From NCBI GenBank assembly GCA_036023115.1, contig JAYKKT010000073.1, positions 14,536,001 to 14,600,000 of the forward strand: a stretch of 64,000 nt of DNA, given 5' to 3'. Of the stretch, positions 1 to 11,179 are shown in pieces. The notes under the pieces were generated by a model that was not told where the DNA came from, ran no database searches, and saw nothing but the letters and a program-made list of their open reading frames with translations. Source of the stretch: Brasenia schreberi. Lineage: Eukaryota; Streptophyta; Magnoliopsida; Nymphaeales; Cabombaceae. A program made the position numbers and the translations under genes. The stretch's first letter is position 1; each line of letters opens with the position of its first letter.

Positions 1-70
1 ACACTTCTAAGAGGTGGAGTGTCGACCTCGACACAGGTGCGACACCGACACCGTGTCTTTGCGGCATGAC
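1..70. other. Unassigned sequence left of the truncated Copia-1 LTR
   Basis: This 70-base stretch does not belong to the adjacent LTR. The homologous 3' LTR continues for about 53 more bases beyond the point matching base 71. It contains GTGTCG and CGACAC style short inverted motifs of the kind seen near the ends of plant DNA transposons, so it may be the edge of another element that cut off the LTR. There is too little sequence to name it. Confidence 0.3.
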
Positions 71-351
71 TATATTATGTAATTCAAATGTAGTTAAGTG
101 TTTGGGTCCTAATGAATTGGGTCAGATTCATTAGGAACCATGTACTTTAAGTAAGGGTATTGTAGTCTTTTAAGTTAAAATAGTGATTAGTATAAATTGT
201 AATTAGGGCTGCCGTTTGGAGTGATGATGGATTAAATAAAGAGGAGCAGGGGACGACGGCCAGAGAAAAGGCGACAACAGTCCTTCAAGTTATTTCAGTC
301 TATGTATTTTTTCAGTCTTGTTTAGCATGATTTGATGCATGAAAAACATCA
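71..351 (+). repeat. 5' LTR of Copia-1 (left end missing)
   Basis: This matches 8602-8846 plus 13011-13029 along its length, including the stretch TATATTATGTAATTC and the terminal GCATGAAAAACATCA. The first 53 or so bases present in the 3' LTR are missing here. It ends directly against the primer binding site. Confidence 0.85.
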
Positions 352-364
352 TCGTATCAAAGCC
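352..364 (+). other. Copia-1 primer binding site
   Basis: TCGTATCAAAGCC lies directly after the LTR end. It differs at two positions from TGGTATCAGAGCC, the usual plant copia site complementary to initiator Met-tRNA, and is intact at 9157 in the nested element. Confidence 0.7.
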
Positions 365-907
365 TAAACTCGTGTTTTTAGTCATCGTGGATCATTAACA
401 GGCAGTTAAGTGGATTCAGTCGAAAAAACTGTAAGTTTGTTCAATCGTTTGGCTCACTATTTTATTCAGGTATAACAAAAGAATCTATTCTTTTGTTGAT
501 TACATTCACAACAGAACATTTTTGAAGGGGATTTGATTCAAGTAATTACTTACACCAACATAAATTATCATTCACGGTGGTGAAGTTTCTTTTTGTTGTC
601 ATTGAAGAGAGCAGCGATTTTGAAGAAATCGGCAGTTGTGAAGTTTGTTTTGTGACGTGGGTTGAAGTACCAAGATCAAGATTTGATCATTTACATGTTA
701 TGGTATATTAATATTTGGTGAAATTTCATCATTGGAACAATCAGAAGTTTCATTATTGAAACAATCGGCTGCCCCTGTTTGCTAAGTACTTTCGGTTCAG
801 TTCTTGGTTAAAATTGACTGCACACATTAAGATTTAGATTTTGAGGCTTTTTACTTGTGTAGTCTATTCTAAGAGGACTTGATCACAATCGATTACTTCA
901 GCGATTG
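365..907 (+). other. Copia-1 untranslated leader
   Basis: This AT-rich stretch between the PBS and the gag start has no open frame of note. It is the expected position of the packaging leader of a copia element. Confidence 0.6.
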
Positions 908-1230
908 ATGGAAAAAAACAAAATGGGTGATACAACTGAAAATTTTTCTGTAGATAAAGGTGAGGGGTTTCAAATAACCAACCTAAAATTAGATGGAAAA
1001 AATTTCCTTCAGTGGGCCAGATCTATAGAGCTAGCAGTAATGGCCAGGGGGCGTTGGAATTATCTGACCGGTGACGTAGTACAACTTTCAGTGAATGATC
1101 CTTTATACACTAAGTGGCGTAGAGAAAATGCACTAGTTAGTGCCTGGCTCCTCCAGTCCATGTCTCCATCGATTTCTAGCACCTTAATGTTTCTAGAGAC
1201 TTCTAGGGACATTTGGTTAGTTGTTCATGA

Positions 1231-4200
1231 CAGTGTTGTCTTACGCGTATCGTATCGTGTATCGCTGGGCTCCACGATACGGGCGTATCGTATCGTATCG
1301 TACTTTAATATTAAAATAATGTAAAAATCAATAAAAAATAGTAAAAATTTGAAAAAAATCAAAACAAATCAGAAACAAATCAGGAAAAATCTGATAAATG
1401 CTTTAAATTCATATAATGTAAGTTTAGTACAGATTGAGCATTCAACATTGAACAATTGCATCCAAATTTACATATTTTGAATCCAAAAAATAAAATACAG
1501 ACATAGTTTACACTTTACAGTACACTACAGTTACATATAATGTTACATTTTACAAATTGTAATCAGGATCATTAACTAAATAATCTTCATCTTCTCCTTG
1601 TTGTAGATCCTCATCATCATCAGCCACGCCCACACCTTCTTCTTCAAAATCAAATTCTTCATCTCCATAATGTTGTTGCGCTCTTTCCAAATTAATCCAG
1701 GCAACGTCTTCTTCTGTTAGGAGGGCATTTTCTTCAGTGTCTTCCATAACCCAATCTTCTAATATATCAAAATTATCCAAACTTATTGGATCAAATTGAC
1801 TTTCTTCTCTATTTACTTTTTTTAATTGCCTACGACACAAACAAAGATAAACAATTAGTAAGTAATATTAACAATTGAAAACTGAAGTTAAATAATATTG
1901 AATTGAAAATTTGAAAGTAATGCAACATTACCCTTCACGAAGGCGCATGTTACAACGAATATAAACCAAATCATTAAGCCTTTTGTGTTCCAACCTGTTG
2001 CGCTTTTTTGTATGGATGTGTTTAAAAACACTCAAATTTCTTTCACAACCTGTTGCACTATAGGTTTGGCTTAAGACTCTGACTGCAAAATCTCTAAGGT
2101 TTGGACAATCACTTCCAAATCTGTTCCACCAAACATCTGTAAAAAAAATACAAACATTAGAGACATAATAATCCACAGTAATGTAAGATGCAACTTAAAT
2201 ATGAAAATAAACAATGTACCTGGACGCATCGTAGAGCGGTTGCGAATTGCAACAGGCAAACCCATCAAGTGAAGAGCATTATCATATATCTCCATCTCTC
2301 GATGTATCGCATCTGCTATGCTCTCATCAGGGACTAATCTGTCGATACAATCAATGATTCCTCGATTAACCTCACCGTCCCTTTTGAAGGTTTCTGAGTA
2401 CCTGAATGATGGGTTTAGATAATATGCTGCTGCATGAATAGGCTGATGCAATTGTTTATTCCATCTACTATCAATTATTTTCCACACGGGCACATAATCT
2501 CTCTTTTTTCCATTAAAATTATTTCTGATGGCTTCTTTTGCCCTGTCCATGGCTTCATAAAGGTAGCCCATAGATGGTTTCTCCTCGCTATCAGCCAATC
2601 TCAAAACTTTCACTAATGGACAAGTAATTTTCAATAATCTGACACATGCATTCCAAAATGAACTTCTAAAAACTGTTTATGCAATCTCATTCAACTTTTT
2701 ATTTCTTCTGTTTTGAGGCAACTCTGCAAATTGTTGCCACTCATCTGAGGAGAACATTCTCTTCAAAGCTTGCTTCTGTCTCACAATACTTTGTACAGAT
2801 AAGAAGTTTGTTGCGAACCGAGTTGCAGCTCTACGAAGAAGCTTTGCACCTTCTGTGTATCTCCTCATCATACACAAAACAAAGGCATGGTTGTAAATGA
2901 ATTTTGTAATATCTTGGCAACACTCAGTTGCTGCCTTTATTTCATCCATCTCACCAATGTCCTGGAGGATGAGATCTAAACAATGGGCTGCACATGGTGT
3001 CCAGTAGAAAGTCCCATAAATATCAGCTAACTCCTTCCCAGCTGCTTTGTAGTTAGCTGCATTATCTGTAATCAATTGGACCACATTCTGTAGCCCAACC
3101 TCCTGTATAATCTTATCAAATTATTCTCGTAGGATCTCTGCAGTGTGTCTCTCCTCTGACATGTCTAGAGATCTCAAAAACATGAGTCCTTTAGGACAAT
3201 ATACAAGAAAGTTTAGCAATGTCCTTCCTCGCCTATCGGTCCATCCATCTGCCATAATAGTGCATCCTGTTTCCTTCCACGACTGTCTCAAAGTCGAACA
3301 GTATTGTTGCACTTCAATTACGGTCTGATCTAATATCTTCCCTCTCAACTTCTGATAAGAGGGCATCTTATATCCTGGACCAATGTTTACAATTGCATCT
3401 GCCATTGCTTGAAAATGAAAACTATTTGCTGCATTAAATGGAATGCATGCATCATAAAACCATCTTCCCACTGCAAGGTCTGCCTGATCATGCAGTTGTT
3501 CTGAAGCCATAGCAGCACGAATTCCTGATTGAGCACCAGGTGTAGTGGAAGGAGGAAAGAACGAATGTATGCTAGAAGAAGAAGCTCTTCCTCTACTCCT
3601 TCCTGAACTTCCTCTTCTGCCACCTCCAAAGTCTTCAGTTGTAACCCTCTTTCCTCTAGTAGGTGCTCGTGAACTGCTACTACCAATCTCTGTTCGAGCA
3701 TCTGAAGGCAAACTATCAGTGAATCCAAATCCAGTGGCAGTAGCATCATCAGCTTCTTCATACATCTGAAAATCATCCTTTTGTTGTCTCCGTTCTTGTA
3801 TGTTCTCAATCATCTGTAGGCATTGCCATTTAATACCTTCTGGTAAACTTCTAACTCTGCCTGTGCATGGAGCAACTTCTTTCCTGGTTCCTGCTAGGTG
3901 GTGTTTCAACCTTGAAATTCCACCACTAACCACCTTTTCACAAAATAAGCATATGATTTTTAACCTTGAACCCTCAACTGGTATACCCCACTGCCATGCC
4001 GGATCATCAGACTTTGAATGAGAGTCTCTACCACCCCTTCCTGCCATCTCAATGGAGTACTTTAATTCAAACAAAAAGCTGAAAATAAAAGCACTTCGTA
4101 AATTCCCCAATTTTCAAATAACACTCAAATCGAGTGTCTCCCACTTCATGAATGCAATAAAAATCGTATACACACACTTAATAACTTCATATTTTGTCAT

Positions 4201-4573
4201 TCAAAAAAAAAACTGAAATAACATAAAAAACAATAAATATAAAGGAAAATAATGAAAAAAACATTAAAAATATACCAAAATCCGAGTTTGGAGGCTTGCA
4301 CGGGCACCGTAGGGCACAATTTTGAAGCTTTGAACACTAAGGAGGCGAAAATCGGCTCTTAGGGAGCTTGAGGAACCCAAGAAGAGAGAGGAAACCCGCG
4401 AAAAATCGAGGGTTTCAGTCGGCCCGGGACCCTTTATAAGGGTCCCAGGGCGTATCGTCCGTATCGTACCGTATCGTGCGATACGGCCCGTATCGCACGA
4501 TACGGTGCGATACTATGGGTTTCACGATACTATGGGTCCCACGATACGATACGGTGCGATACGGATAACACTG
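1231..4573 (-). mobile_element. hAT-1: hAT-superfamily DNA transposon in Copia-1 gag
   Basis: The element runs from CAGTGTTGTC (1231) to GATAACACTG (4573). These ends form an imperfect terminal inverted repeat, and the element is flanked by a perfect 8-bp target duplication GTTCATGA (1223-1230 and 4574-4581), the hAT hallmark. Both subterminal regions (1241-1305 and 4449-4565) are dense in CGTATCG / CGATACG motifs on both strands, likely transposase binding sites. It encodes a minus-strand transposase with two nonsense codons. A close relative sits at 16791-20061. The element is 3,343 bp. Confidence 0.95.
1550..4047 (-). pseudogene. hAT-1 transposase with two premature stops
   Basis: The coding region starts at ATG 4047-4045. 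Its N-terminal BED-type zinc finger has the C-x2-C pair in CLFCEKVVSGG and the His pair in SRLKHHLAGT. It continues through a DUF659-like region (ITDNAANYKAAG, WTPCAAHCLDLIL) to the C-terminal hAT dimerisation domain (SATGCERNLSVFKHIH). An acidic tail ends PDYNL at the stop 1550-1552. Two introns are apparent, about 2137-2219 and 1830-1931, each with GT-AG ends on the minus strand. There are in-frame stops at 3121-3123 (GAA in the sibling copy) and 2677-2679 (also GAA in the sibling). The protein is therefore broken, and mobilisation would need transposase in trans. Confidence 0.9.
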
Positions 4574-5293
4574 GTTCATGATGCATACGTTCAAAGGAAA
4601 ACCATAGCCAAGAAATATGATATTATTGAAAAGATTAGAAGATGTAGACAAGGAAACAAATTTGTTAGTGAATATTATGTAGAACTCCGAGGTCTCTGGG
4701 AAGAACTGCAACTTTATTTCAAAACAAAGTGTCAAAATTGCACCCAAGAGAGGAATGAAGAGCACGAAGAAAGAAAGGTGTTTGATCTTTTATGGGGTAT
4801 TTCTTCAAGTTATGAAGCAGTAAAAAATGATATTTTGAGCAGAGAAGAACTACCATCTTTAAGTATCGTCTATTCACTTCTACTTCGAGAGGATGATAGA
4901 AAGCATTTGGAGGAGGCAAAAATCAATAAAGAAATAATTGCATTTGTTGGAAGAAACTCATCAAATTCATCATTTTTTCGTGGTAGAGGAGGTTATGGAC
5001 GTGGTAGAGGCAGATTTGTACCTACTTCTGATGAACGAGCAAAATTAACATGTTCGTACTGTGGAAAAACCCAACACACAAAGGAGACATGTTGGGCATT
5101 AGTTGGAAGACCTCCTCAATTTCAAAATAGATCAAACAATGCTTATTTTACCAGTGATAAGAATGACAAACAAAATACTGAAGATAGTGCAAGTTCACTA
5201 GCAGACATGAAGGAGGAGATTGAGTTGCTCAAGGCTTGATTAGTTGATTCATAGGCTCCATCTACATCTTCCGGTAATAAATCTCAGGCTACC

Positions 5294-6313
5294 ATGGCGT
5301 ATCCCTTCTCATTCTTGGCTAAGGGTAATTTAAATACTTCTAATTCTCAAATATGGGTTATTGATTCAAGAGCAACCGATCATATGGTCAGTAGAAAGGA
5401 ACTATTTGATTGTTATGAGCAGACTCAAGAACGAGTCAATATCCGTTTGGCAGATGAATCACATACCCCTATAATGGGAAAAGGAAACATTACTACTTCT
5501 TTTGGTGTACTAAAGAATGTTTTACATGTTCCCAGTCTATCAGTTAATTTATTATCAGTCTTTGTCTTAACCCAGGATCTTAAATGTCGAATAATTTTTG
5601 ACTCTACTGGATGTGTATTTCAGGAACTGAGGATGGGGAAGATCTATGGTCAGGGTAGTGTAAGGAGAGGTCTTTATCTCTGTGAAGAAAAGAATGGAGC
5701 GGCTATGCAGTCTACTAGCATCACAGAAAAACAGAAAGAAATACCCCGTTGGCACCAACGATCGGGACATTTACCTCTATCTAAAATTAGAATACTATTG
5801 CCTGAATTCAGTTTATGTAATAATTTGAATTTAAATTATGAGAGTTGTTATAAGGCAAAACATCATCATACTTTATTTCCTTTGAGTGAACAAAAGTCAT
5901 CTGTTCCTTTTGAAATTGTTGATTCTGATGTTTGGGGTCCTTGTGCTACTACTTCTCTGCATGGATTTAAATACTTTATAACTTTAATAGATGATTGCAC
6001 TAGGTTTACAATGATATACCTTATGAAAATTAGAGATGAAGTAAAGAATATTCTACCTATTTACTGTAAATTTGTACGTACTCAATTTCAGAGTACTATC
6101 AAGATATTTCGCAGTGATAATGGTGGAGAGTTCATGTCTCAATCTCTTCATTCATACTTCTTAGAAATTGGGAGTCTACATCAGACTTCATGTGCTTATT
6201 CTCCTCAACAGAATGGAGTTTCTGAAAGAAAGAACAGACATATTCTGGAAGTTGTTAGAACCTTATTGATTGGGTGTAATGCCCTCAAATACTATTGGTA
6301 TAAAGCAGTGTAG
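5294..6313 (+). pseudogene. pol: Copia-1 protease and integrase region
   Basis: This is an open stretch of about 340 codons. The aspartic protease motif reads WVIDSRATDHM, where copia proteins normally have D-S-G, so the catalytic triad is altered. The GAG-pre-integrase segment WHQRSGHL follows, then the integrase core with its three acidic positions in DSDVWGP, FRSDNGGEF and QQNGVSERKNRH. A stop ends the frame at 6313, inside the integrase. It lies between gag and the RT remnants of the same element. Confidence 0.85.
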
Positions 6314-6356
6314 ACAACAGTTTTTCTCATAAACCGCAGGTAGAGCAGAGTCCTCA

Positions 6357-8541
6357 ATGGTAATACTCCCTTTCTCTCACTATGTCCTCGTCAGAAGCAA
6401 TTTTATTTACTTACCAGAGTTTTCGAATGCACCTATTTTATTCATCTTCATCATAGTCTTAAAAGATAAATTAGATGCAAGATCGATCAAATGCATCTTT
6501 GTGGGGTATTCCTCTACTCAGAAAGGTTGTAAGTGTTATGACCCTATCAACAAAAAATTATGTCACTTTGGATGTTATATTTCATGAAGATATACCGTTT
6601 TATAATATGAGGAAGATTTATCATCTGAAATAGATTCTTCAAATGTGATAACGATTCCTCCGATTGAAAATCAGCTACAGCATGAGAGGGAAGATGAAGA
6701 GATGATGCCTACTCAGAATAAAGATTGGCAGGTGTATTCCAGAGGTAACAGAGAGGTGTTCTTACCAGATCAAGATAGTCACTCAGGTTCAGACTCATCT
6801 CCAATTAAGGTAACTTCTAATAATTCAGAAGTCCGAAAAGGAAAAAGAGAAGTAACAAAATACTCATTGCAAAAGTTTGTGTCATTCTCCAACTATCCCC
6901 AAGAATATCAGGTATTTGTAATGAATACTGATATCACTTTTATTCCAAAAACATTCGAAGAAGCAGAACAAAAACTAGAATGGAAGAAAGCAATGGAAGA
7001 AGAAATTGCTGCACTAGTCAGAAATAAAACTTGGGAACTGGTTGACTTACCATCAGGAAGGAAAACAGTAGGGTGCAAATGAGTGTTCTCCGTAAAGTAC
7101 AAAGATGATGGCAATATTGAAAGATACAAAGCCAGATTAGTAGCTAAGAGTTACAGTCAAACATATGGCATCAACTACACTGAAACGTTTGCTCCAGTTG
7201 CAAAAATGAATACAATTCGGATAATTTTGAGCGTGACAGTTAATAAAGGTTGGGAGTTATGGCAATTGGATGTTAAAAATGCATTCGTACAGGGAGATCT
7301 TATGAAAGACATTTATATGGATGTACCTCCAGGATACCTTAAGAAACAAAAGCAGAATAAAGTTATAAATTGAAGAAGGCCTATATGGAGCTTAAACAAG
7401 CTCCAGGTGCTTGGTTTGAGAAAGTTCTCCATTGTGATTACATCTCTTGCCTCCACTCTAGCCTGCATGATTAAGCCCTTTGTTTCTTGAGTGCACTTCT
7501 CATGAGTCGTATCCTGCTCTCCTTATACGTTGATGACGCAGTCATTATTACCGGGATGATCGTGTTGGCCAGATTGTGGAGTTGAAACTCTATTGGCAAG
7601 CATCGGTTTGAGATGAAAGACTTAGGTACTCTTACGTTACTTTTTTGGGGATTGAAGTTGCTTACTCTCTAGAGATGGTTACCTCCTTTCTCAATCTAAG
7701 TACAATGGCACCATTCTTGAACAAGCTCATCTACTCGACTAACTTTAGAGACAAAGGATACTCCTCTTGATCCATAATGTTCGGTATACTTCTTCCGTGA
7801 TCTTTGTTCCTTTGTCCGATCCCAACTTTGTGACGAGTACTCTTGTTGGAAAAGTTTGGTATATCTTACCATCACTAGACACGTATATTGCTTATGCGGT
7901 GCATGTTATTTAGTTAGTTTGTTGCTTCTCTCCACTGTGACTCATTGGGCATGTCCCATTCTTCACATTCTTCGATTATCTTCGGAGTACTCAATTTCGA
8001 AGTCTTGTCTTTCCTTCATCATCTGTCACTTGGAATTACTATGCTTACTCGGATGTTGATTGGGGTGGTGACTCCACCGTCGTAGAAGTCTACCACGAGG
8101 GTTTTGCATCTTTTAGAGGGATTACTCTCATTTCTTGGAAAAGTAAGAAGCAAGTTGTTGTTGTCTCGCTCTTCTGTCCGAAGTCGAATGCGGAGTGCCG
8201 TAGCATATAGCACTTTGCCCGCAAATGCCAAAATAGTTTGGTTGCATTGGTTAAACTTAAGTCTATGGGTGTAGGAGCTTCCCTTGGACCCACTCTATGT
8301 GTGTGATAATATGAGTGCTATACAAATCACTCGCAATCCTTTCAATCTTCCATAAAAGCACAAGCATATTGAGATTGACTGTCACTTTATCAGAGAGAAA
8401 ATTTCTCAACGCTTATTCAACCTTGTTCATGTACGCTCAGAAGATCAACTAGCGGATGTTCTCACTAAATCATTACCAGTCAATGGGTTTAAGAAAATCC
8501 TTGCAAAGATAGGAATCACAACTCTTCAAGACTCAACTTGA
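6357..8541 (+). pseudogene. pol: Copia-1 integrase C-terminus, reverse transcriptase and RNase H, decayed
   Basis: The integrase tail appears as DARSIKCIFVGYSSTQKGCKCY near 6475-6540. The RT starts around 6905 with W-K-x-A-M-x-E-E in EWKKAMEEEI. It passes a stop at 7081-7083, then reads RYKARLVAKSYSQ, ETFAPVAKMNTIR and WQLDVKNAFVQGDL. From 7374 several frames are needed: the active site is visible as LYVDDAVI near 7525, and the RNase H end as HIEIDCHFIREK and DQLADVLTKSLP near 8365-8480. There are multiple stops and frameshifts. Confidence 0.85.
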
Positions 8542-8548
8542 GGGGGCG

Positions 8549-8846
8549 TGTTAGGAGATCAAGTCTCGTCTTCAAGCATGTTTTAGTCTCTTCTGTTTTA
8601 GTATATTATGTAATTCAAATGTAGTTAAGTGTTTGAGTCCTAATGAATCGGGTCAGATTCATTAGGAACCGTGTACTTTAAGTAAGGGTATTATAGTCTT
8701 TTAAGTTAAAACAATGATTAGTATAAATTGTAATTAGGGTTGTCGTTTGGAGTCATGATTGATTAAATAAAGAGGAGCAGGTGTCGGCGGCCAGAGAAAA
8801 GGCGGACTGTTCTATGTATTTTTTCAGTCTTGTTCAGCATGATTTG
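8549..8846 (+). repeat. 3' LTR of Copia-1, left part
   Basis: It begins TGTTAGGAG directly after the polypurine tract GAGGGGGCG and matches the 5' LTR from 8602 on. It is interrupted at 8846 by the insertion of the LTR element that ends at 13009. The remaining 20 bases of this LTR are at 13010-13029. Confidence 0.85.
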
Positions 8847-9156
8847 TGTTGAAGAATATGTTTATCTAGTGTCTTTGTGTTAGTTTCATGTTTCTAGGTA
8901 TTATTGTACTCGCCCGAAACTGTAGGGGCATTTTGGTAATTTTCTGTACTAAGGGATATTTTGGTCATTTTATGTTTTACAGCTCCTTATATAAGGGCTG
9001 ATAAGTTGTATTAGGGTTTAAGAGTCTGTGAATAAGAAAGAGAGAGAAAGAGGGGGGCGGCCTCCATTGGAGGTCCGCCCCCTCATCCGATCTCAACATT
9101 TCTTCTTCGTTTATGTTTGTGATTTTAATCTCCGCTGCGCATCTGCGTTTCCAACA
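8847..9156 (+). repeat. 5' LTR of the gene-capturing element
   Basis: This 310-bp LTR runs from TGTTGAAG to TTCCAACA and is nearly identical to 12700-13009. It includes a TATA box at about 8988 and a GA-rich stretch, and contains the palindromic GC-rich block GGCGGCCTCC / GGAGGTCCGCC, which could fold. Confidence 0.95.
8987..8995 (+). promoter_or_regulatory. LTR TATA box
   Basis: TTATATAAG lies in the LTR about 170 bases before its end. The same motif is at the same place in the right LTR (12840). This is the usual position of the LTR promoter. Confidence 0.55.
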
Positions 9157-9172
9157 TGGTATCAGAGCTTGG
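9157..9172 (+). other. Primer binding site, initiator Met-tRNA type
   Basis: TGGTATCAGAGCTTGG follows the 5' LTR with no spacer. The core TGGTATCAGAGC is the standard site of plant copia and many gypsy elements. Confidence 0.9.
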
Positions 9173-9532
9173 AATCGAAATATTGGTGGCTCGGTGTCGT
9201 CTTCGTCGTTCTCTCTCGGATTAGGGTTCTCTCTCTGTACTGCGCCTCTCACTGGTGCGTTTGGTGGTTTTCGGCGGCTGCCTGTGGTGGTTTTCAGTAG
9301 GCCAACGGATACCACATCCACTTGAGCCATCACCGTTGGAATCTTGTTGCCGTTGTTCACGTTTCCCCCTCTTTCTCCTTGCTGTTGGAAGCATATCAAG
9401 AGATAACGAGGAGTCGAAGACTAATTTGTGTTGTGCTTAAATAGTTCTGGCCATCCCCAATCTCAAATTGCAGAGTGCTCAACATCTTCTTGCAGGTCAC
9501 TTTCATCAAGGCAGAGATAACAGAGTGCAACA
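9173..9532 (+). other. Internal leader of the gene-capturing element
   Basis: No recognisable protein is encoded here. The last 90 bases or so, before the ATG at 9533, may be 5' untranslated sequence of the captured splicing factor mRNA. Open frames on the minus strand across this stretch look like chance. Confidence 0.4.
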
Positions 9533-9694
9533 ATGCCACGATATAATGAAGATTCATCCGGTGACACTCGACTTTATGTTGGTCGTCTTTCTTCGCGCAC
9601 ACGCACACGTGATCTTGAAGACCTTTTTAGCAGATATGGCATAGTACGAGATGTGGATCTGAAGAATGACTTTGCCTTTGTTGATTTCAGCGAA
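9533..9694 (+). pseudogene. Captured fragment: RS2Z-type SR splicing factor, N-terminus
   Basis: The fragment opens with the ATG and gives about 54 residues of an RNA recognition motif: [20 protein letters not shown] with RNP2, then [20 protein letters not shown] with RNP1. This is the N-terminus of plant RS2Z32/33-type splicing factors (known family). The match stops after FVDFSE, before the rest of the RRM, the two zinc knuckles and the RS tail. In the element it is the first captured piece after the leader, in sense orientation to the LTR promoter. It is a fragment, not a working gene. Confidence 0.85.
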
Positions 9695-9856
9695 CACTTG
9701 ATATGCAGATTGAATATTTCTATTACTTCAAGCGCATCATGGAGACATTCTCTGTTCATAGGTTCAGCCAGGCAACATCGCCACTCTCTAATGTGTTCAG
9801 AAACTGTGCTTACTACTGGAATTGTATCAATAAGTATGACTCAAATTCATCGAGAT

Positions 9857-10035
9857 AGAGAGATTCAAGGTTCTGATGAAGACATTGATCAAGCTGCGAT
9901 TGAAAGCCTTCTTCCTGATGATGAGGATGAGTTTTTTGGCTGGCATGATCAGGGAGTTTGACATAAATGATTTGCCCAACCGTGTTTGGATGACTGATCT
10001 TTTTTCCAAAATGGAGGTGGCATGGTGGCTGCAAT
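9857..10035 (+). pseudogene. Captured fragment: Mei2-like RNA-binding protein
   Basis: The reading [11 protein letters not shown] followed, after a one-base frameshift in a T run, by [15 protein letters not shown] matches the conserved segment ahead of the first RRM of plant Mei2-like proteins. In that family the usual form is [15 protein letters not shown] then a DFDLSGLP-like stretch. The fragment is short (about 50 residues) and frameshifted. It directly follows the RS2Z piece; 9695-9856 between them is not identified and may be more of the same mRNA. Confidence 0.7.
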
Positions 10036-10234
10036 ATTACATTGTTGAAATTTCAAGAATTTAATGTTGGGGCAGAGAATTTAATGTTGTGAATAACAGA
10101 AGTAACCATAATTGCAATAAACAGGCCTCGAGCAACCTGCAGCTTTAATGATCATTAATTGTTCTAAGTCAATAATGCTCAATGCCTGTTCTAAATCAAT
10201 TTGCATGCACGGTGGCCTTTCTTCGTTTTTTTAA

Positions 10235-10700
10235 GTGGATGAAAATGAACACTATGTTTTTGAGGAGAGGATAAATTTTGCGGTATTCCCATCACTGCAA
10301 GGTGGACCTCATAGTAACCATATTGTTGCTCTTGCAGTAGACTTGGAACAGGTTGCTGGTCCTGAATATAAAGCATTCATGCAACAGGTGAAGAAAAATG
10401 TCCAAGTTCTGTTAGCTGCTTTGCTTGGAAGAAAATGCAGACTGAAAACTATGAGAAGGTTTAGAAGGTTTGCCATATTAGCCTAAACAAAAGTGCGATT
10501 TTTGGTGATAATGGTGTTGTATCTCAAGGCAGCCCAGATTACAAGCTTGGTACAGAGGGAGTAAGGATTGGAACCCCGGCAATGACGTCGAGAGGTTGTG
10601 TGGAGAATTATTTTGAGAGGATTGCAGAGTTCCTTCTCAAGGCAGCCCAGATTACAAGCTTGGTACAGAGGAAGCATGGGAAGTTGCAGAAGGATTATGC
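10235..10700 (+). pseudogene. Captured fragment: serine hydroxymethyltransferase
   Basis: INFAVFPSLQGGPHSNHIVA and YKAFMQQVKKNVQVLLAALL are unmistakable SHMT. After an internal loss and a frame change, [36 protein letters not shown] and [15 protein letters not shown] follow in SHMT order. SHMT interconverts serine and glycine using PLP and tetrahydrofolate. The segment between CRL and NYEKV (normally about 20 residues) is deleted. A 37-base piece (10635-10671) has been copied to 10522-10558. A stop replaces a codon in NYEKV. Contiguous coding across this length suggests a spliced mRNA source. Confidence 0.92.
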
Positions 10701-10775
10701 ATTTATTGCATATGGCTACTGATTCATTCATCGTGAAGGATTATGCATTTATTGCATATGGCTGTTGTTCATTCA
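10690..10775 (+). repeat. Short tandem duplication within the captured SHMT tail
   Basis: The stretch GGATTATGCATTTATTGCAT followed by ATGGCT occurs twice, about 46 bases apart. It lies just after the end of SHMT similarity. Confidence 0.75.
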
Positions 10776-10907
10776 ATATCTGCTGTGAACTATTCGTATT
10801 CCTAAGAAAGTGAACTGGTGTTTTAGGGGCCAGTCAATTATGACTTCTGTAAGGCTATAGGGTGCAGCAAACGATCATTAAATTAGGCCAGAATGAAAAT
10901 GAGGAAT

Positions 10908-11000
10908 CTGACAAGTATTGGCCGGCGGAGCTTTTATTATAGTATGGGTATTGACCTATGGAGTGCAGACTACATTCTGGCAAAACTGCTGAAAGATGAT
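10908..11000 (+). pseudogene. Captured fragment: CDK-like protein kinase
   Basis: In two overlapping frames the text reads YWPAELLL then GIDLWSADYILAKLL. This corresponds to the W-Y-R-P-P-E-L-L-L and GIDLWSAGCILAELL activation-segment region of plant cyclin-dependent-kinase-like proteins. Only about 30 residues are recognisable. The following text, to about 11150, is open but unassigned. The fragment is sense oriented like the others. Confidence 0.55.
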
Positions 11001-11179
11001 CATGGAGATGTTCATAATGGTGATTCAAGAGGTGACAGTGTCATATCAATTAATGAGCCGAATGCTGCATCAAGTATTGCATCATATACGCATCATTATC
11101 TCTCTACACTTTGTATTAATAGCTGGCAGGTGAAGAGGTACATTGACTAGTACTTTGTATTAATAGCTTAGCAATGGCA

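Larger units (their letters stand above)
908..5239 (+). pseudogene. gag: Copia-1 gag, split by hAT-1
   Basis: The frame opens at 908, runs to 1230, and resumes at 4582 once the hAT insertion and one copy of its 8-bp target duplication are removed. The N-terminal part has the copia gag pattern LDGKNFLQWARSIE. The C-terminal part has an RG-rich stretch (GRGGYGRGRGRF) followed by a CCHC knuckle, C-x2-C-x4-H-x4-C in CSYCGKTQHTKETC, near 5060. Gag would form the particle and bind element RNA. It ends in a stop at 5237-5239 before the protease region, so gag and pol are separated here. The hAT insertion destroys the reading frame, so no Gag can be made. Confidence 0.85.

Noticed and set aside
8977..9399. 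Minus-strand frame of 140 codons
   Set aside because: It spans the LTR, PBS and leader of the LTR element and partly recurs at the other LTR. A chance frame across repeat sequence.
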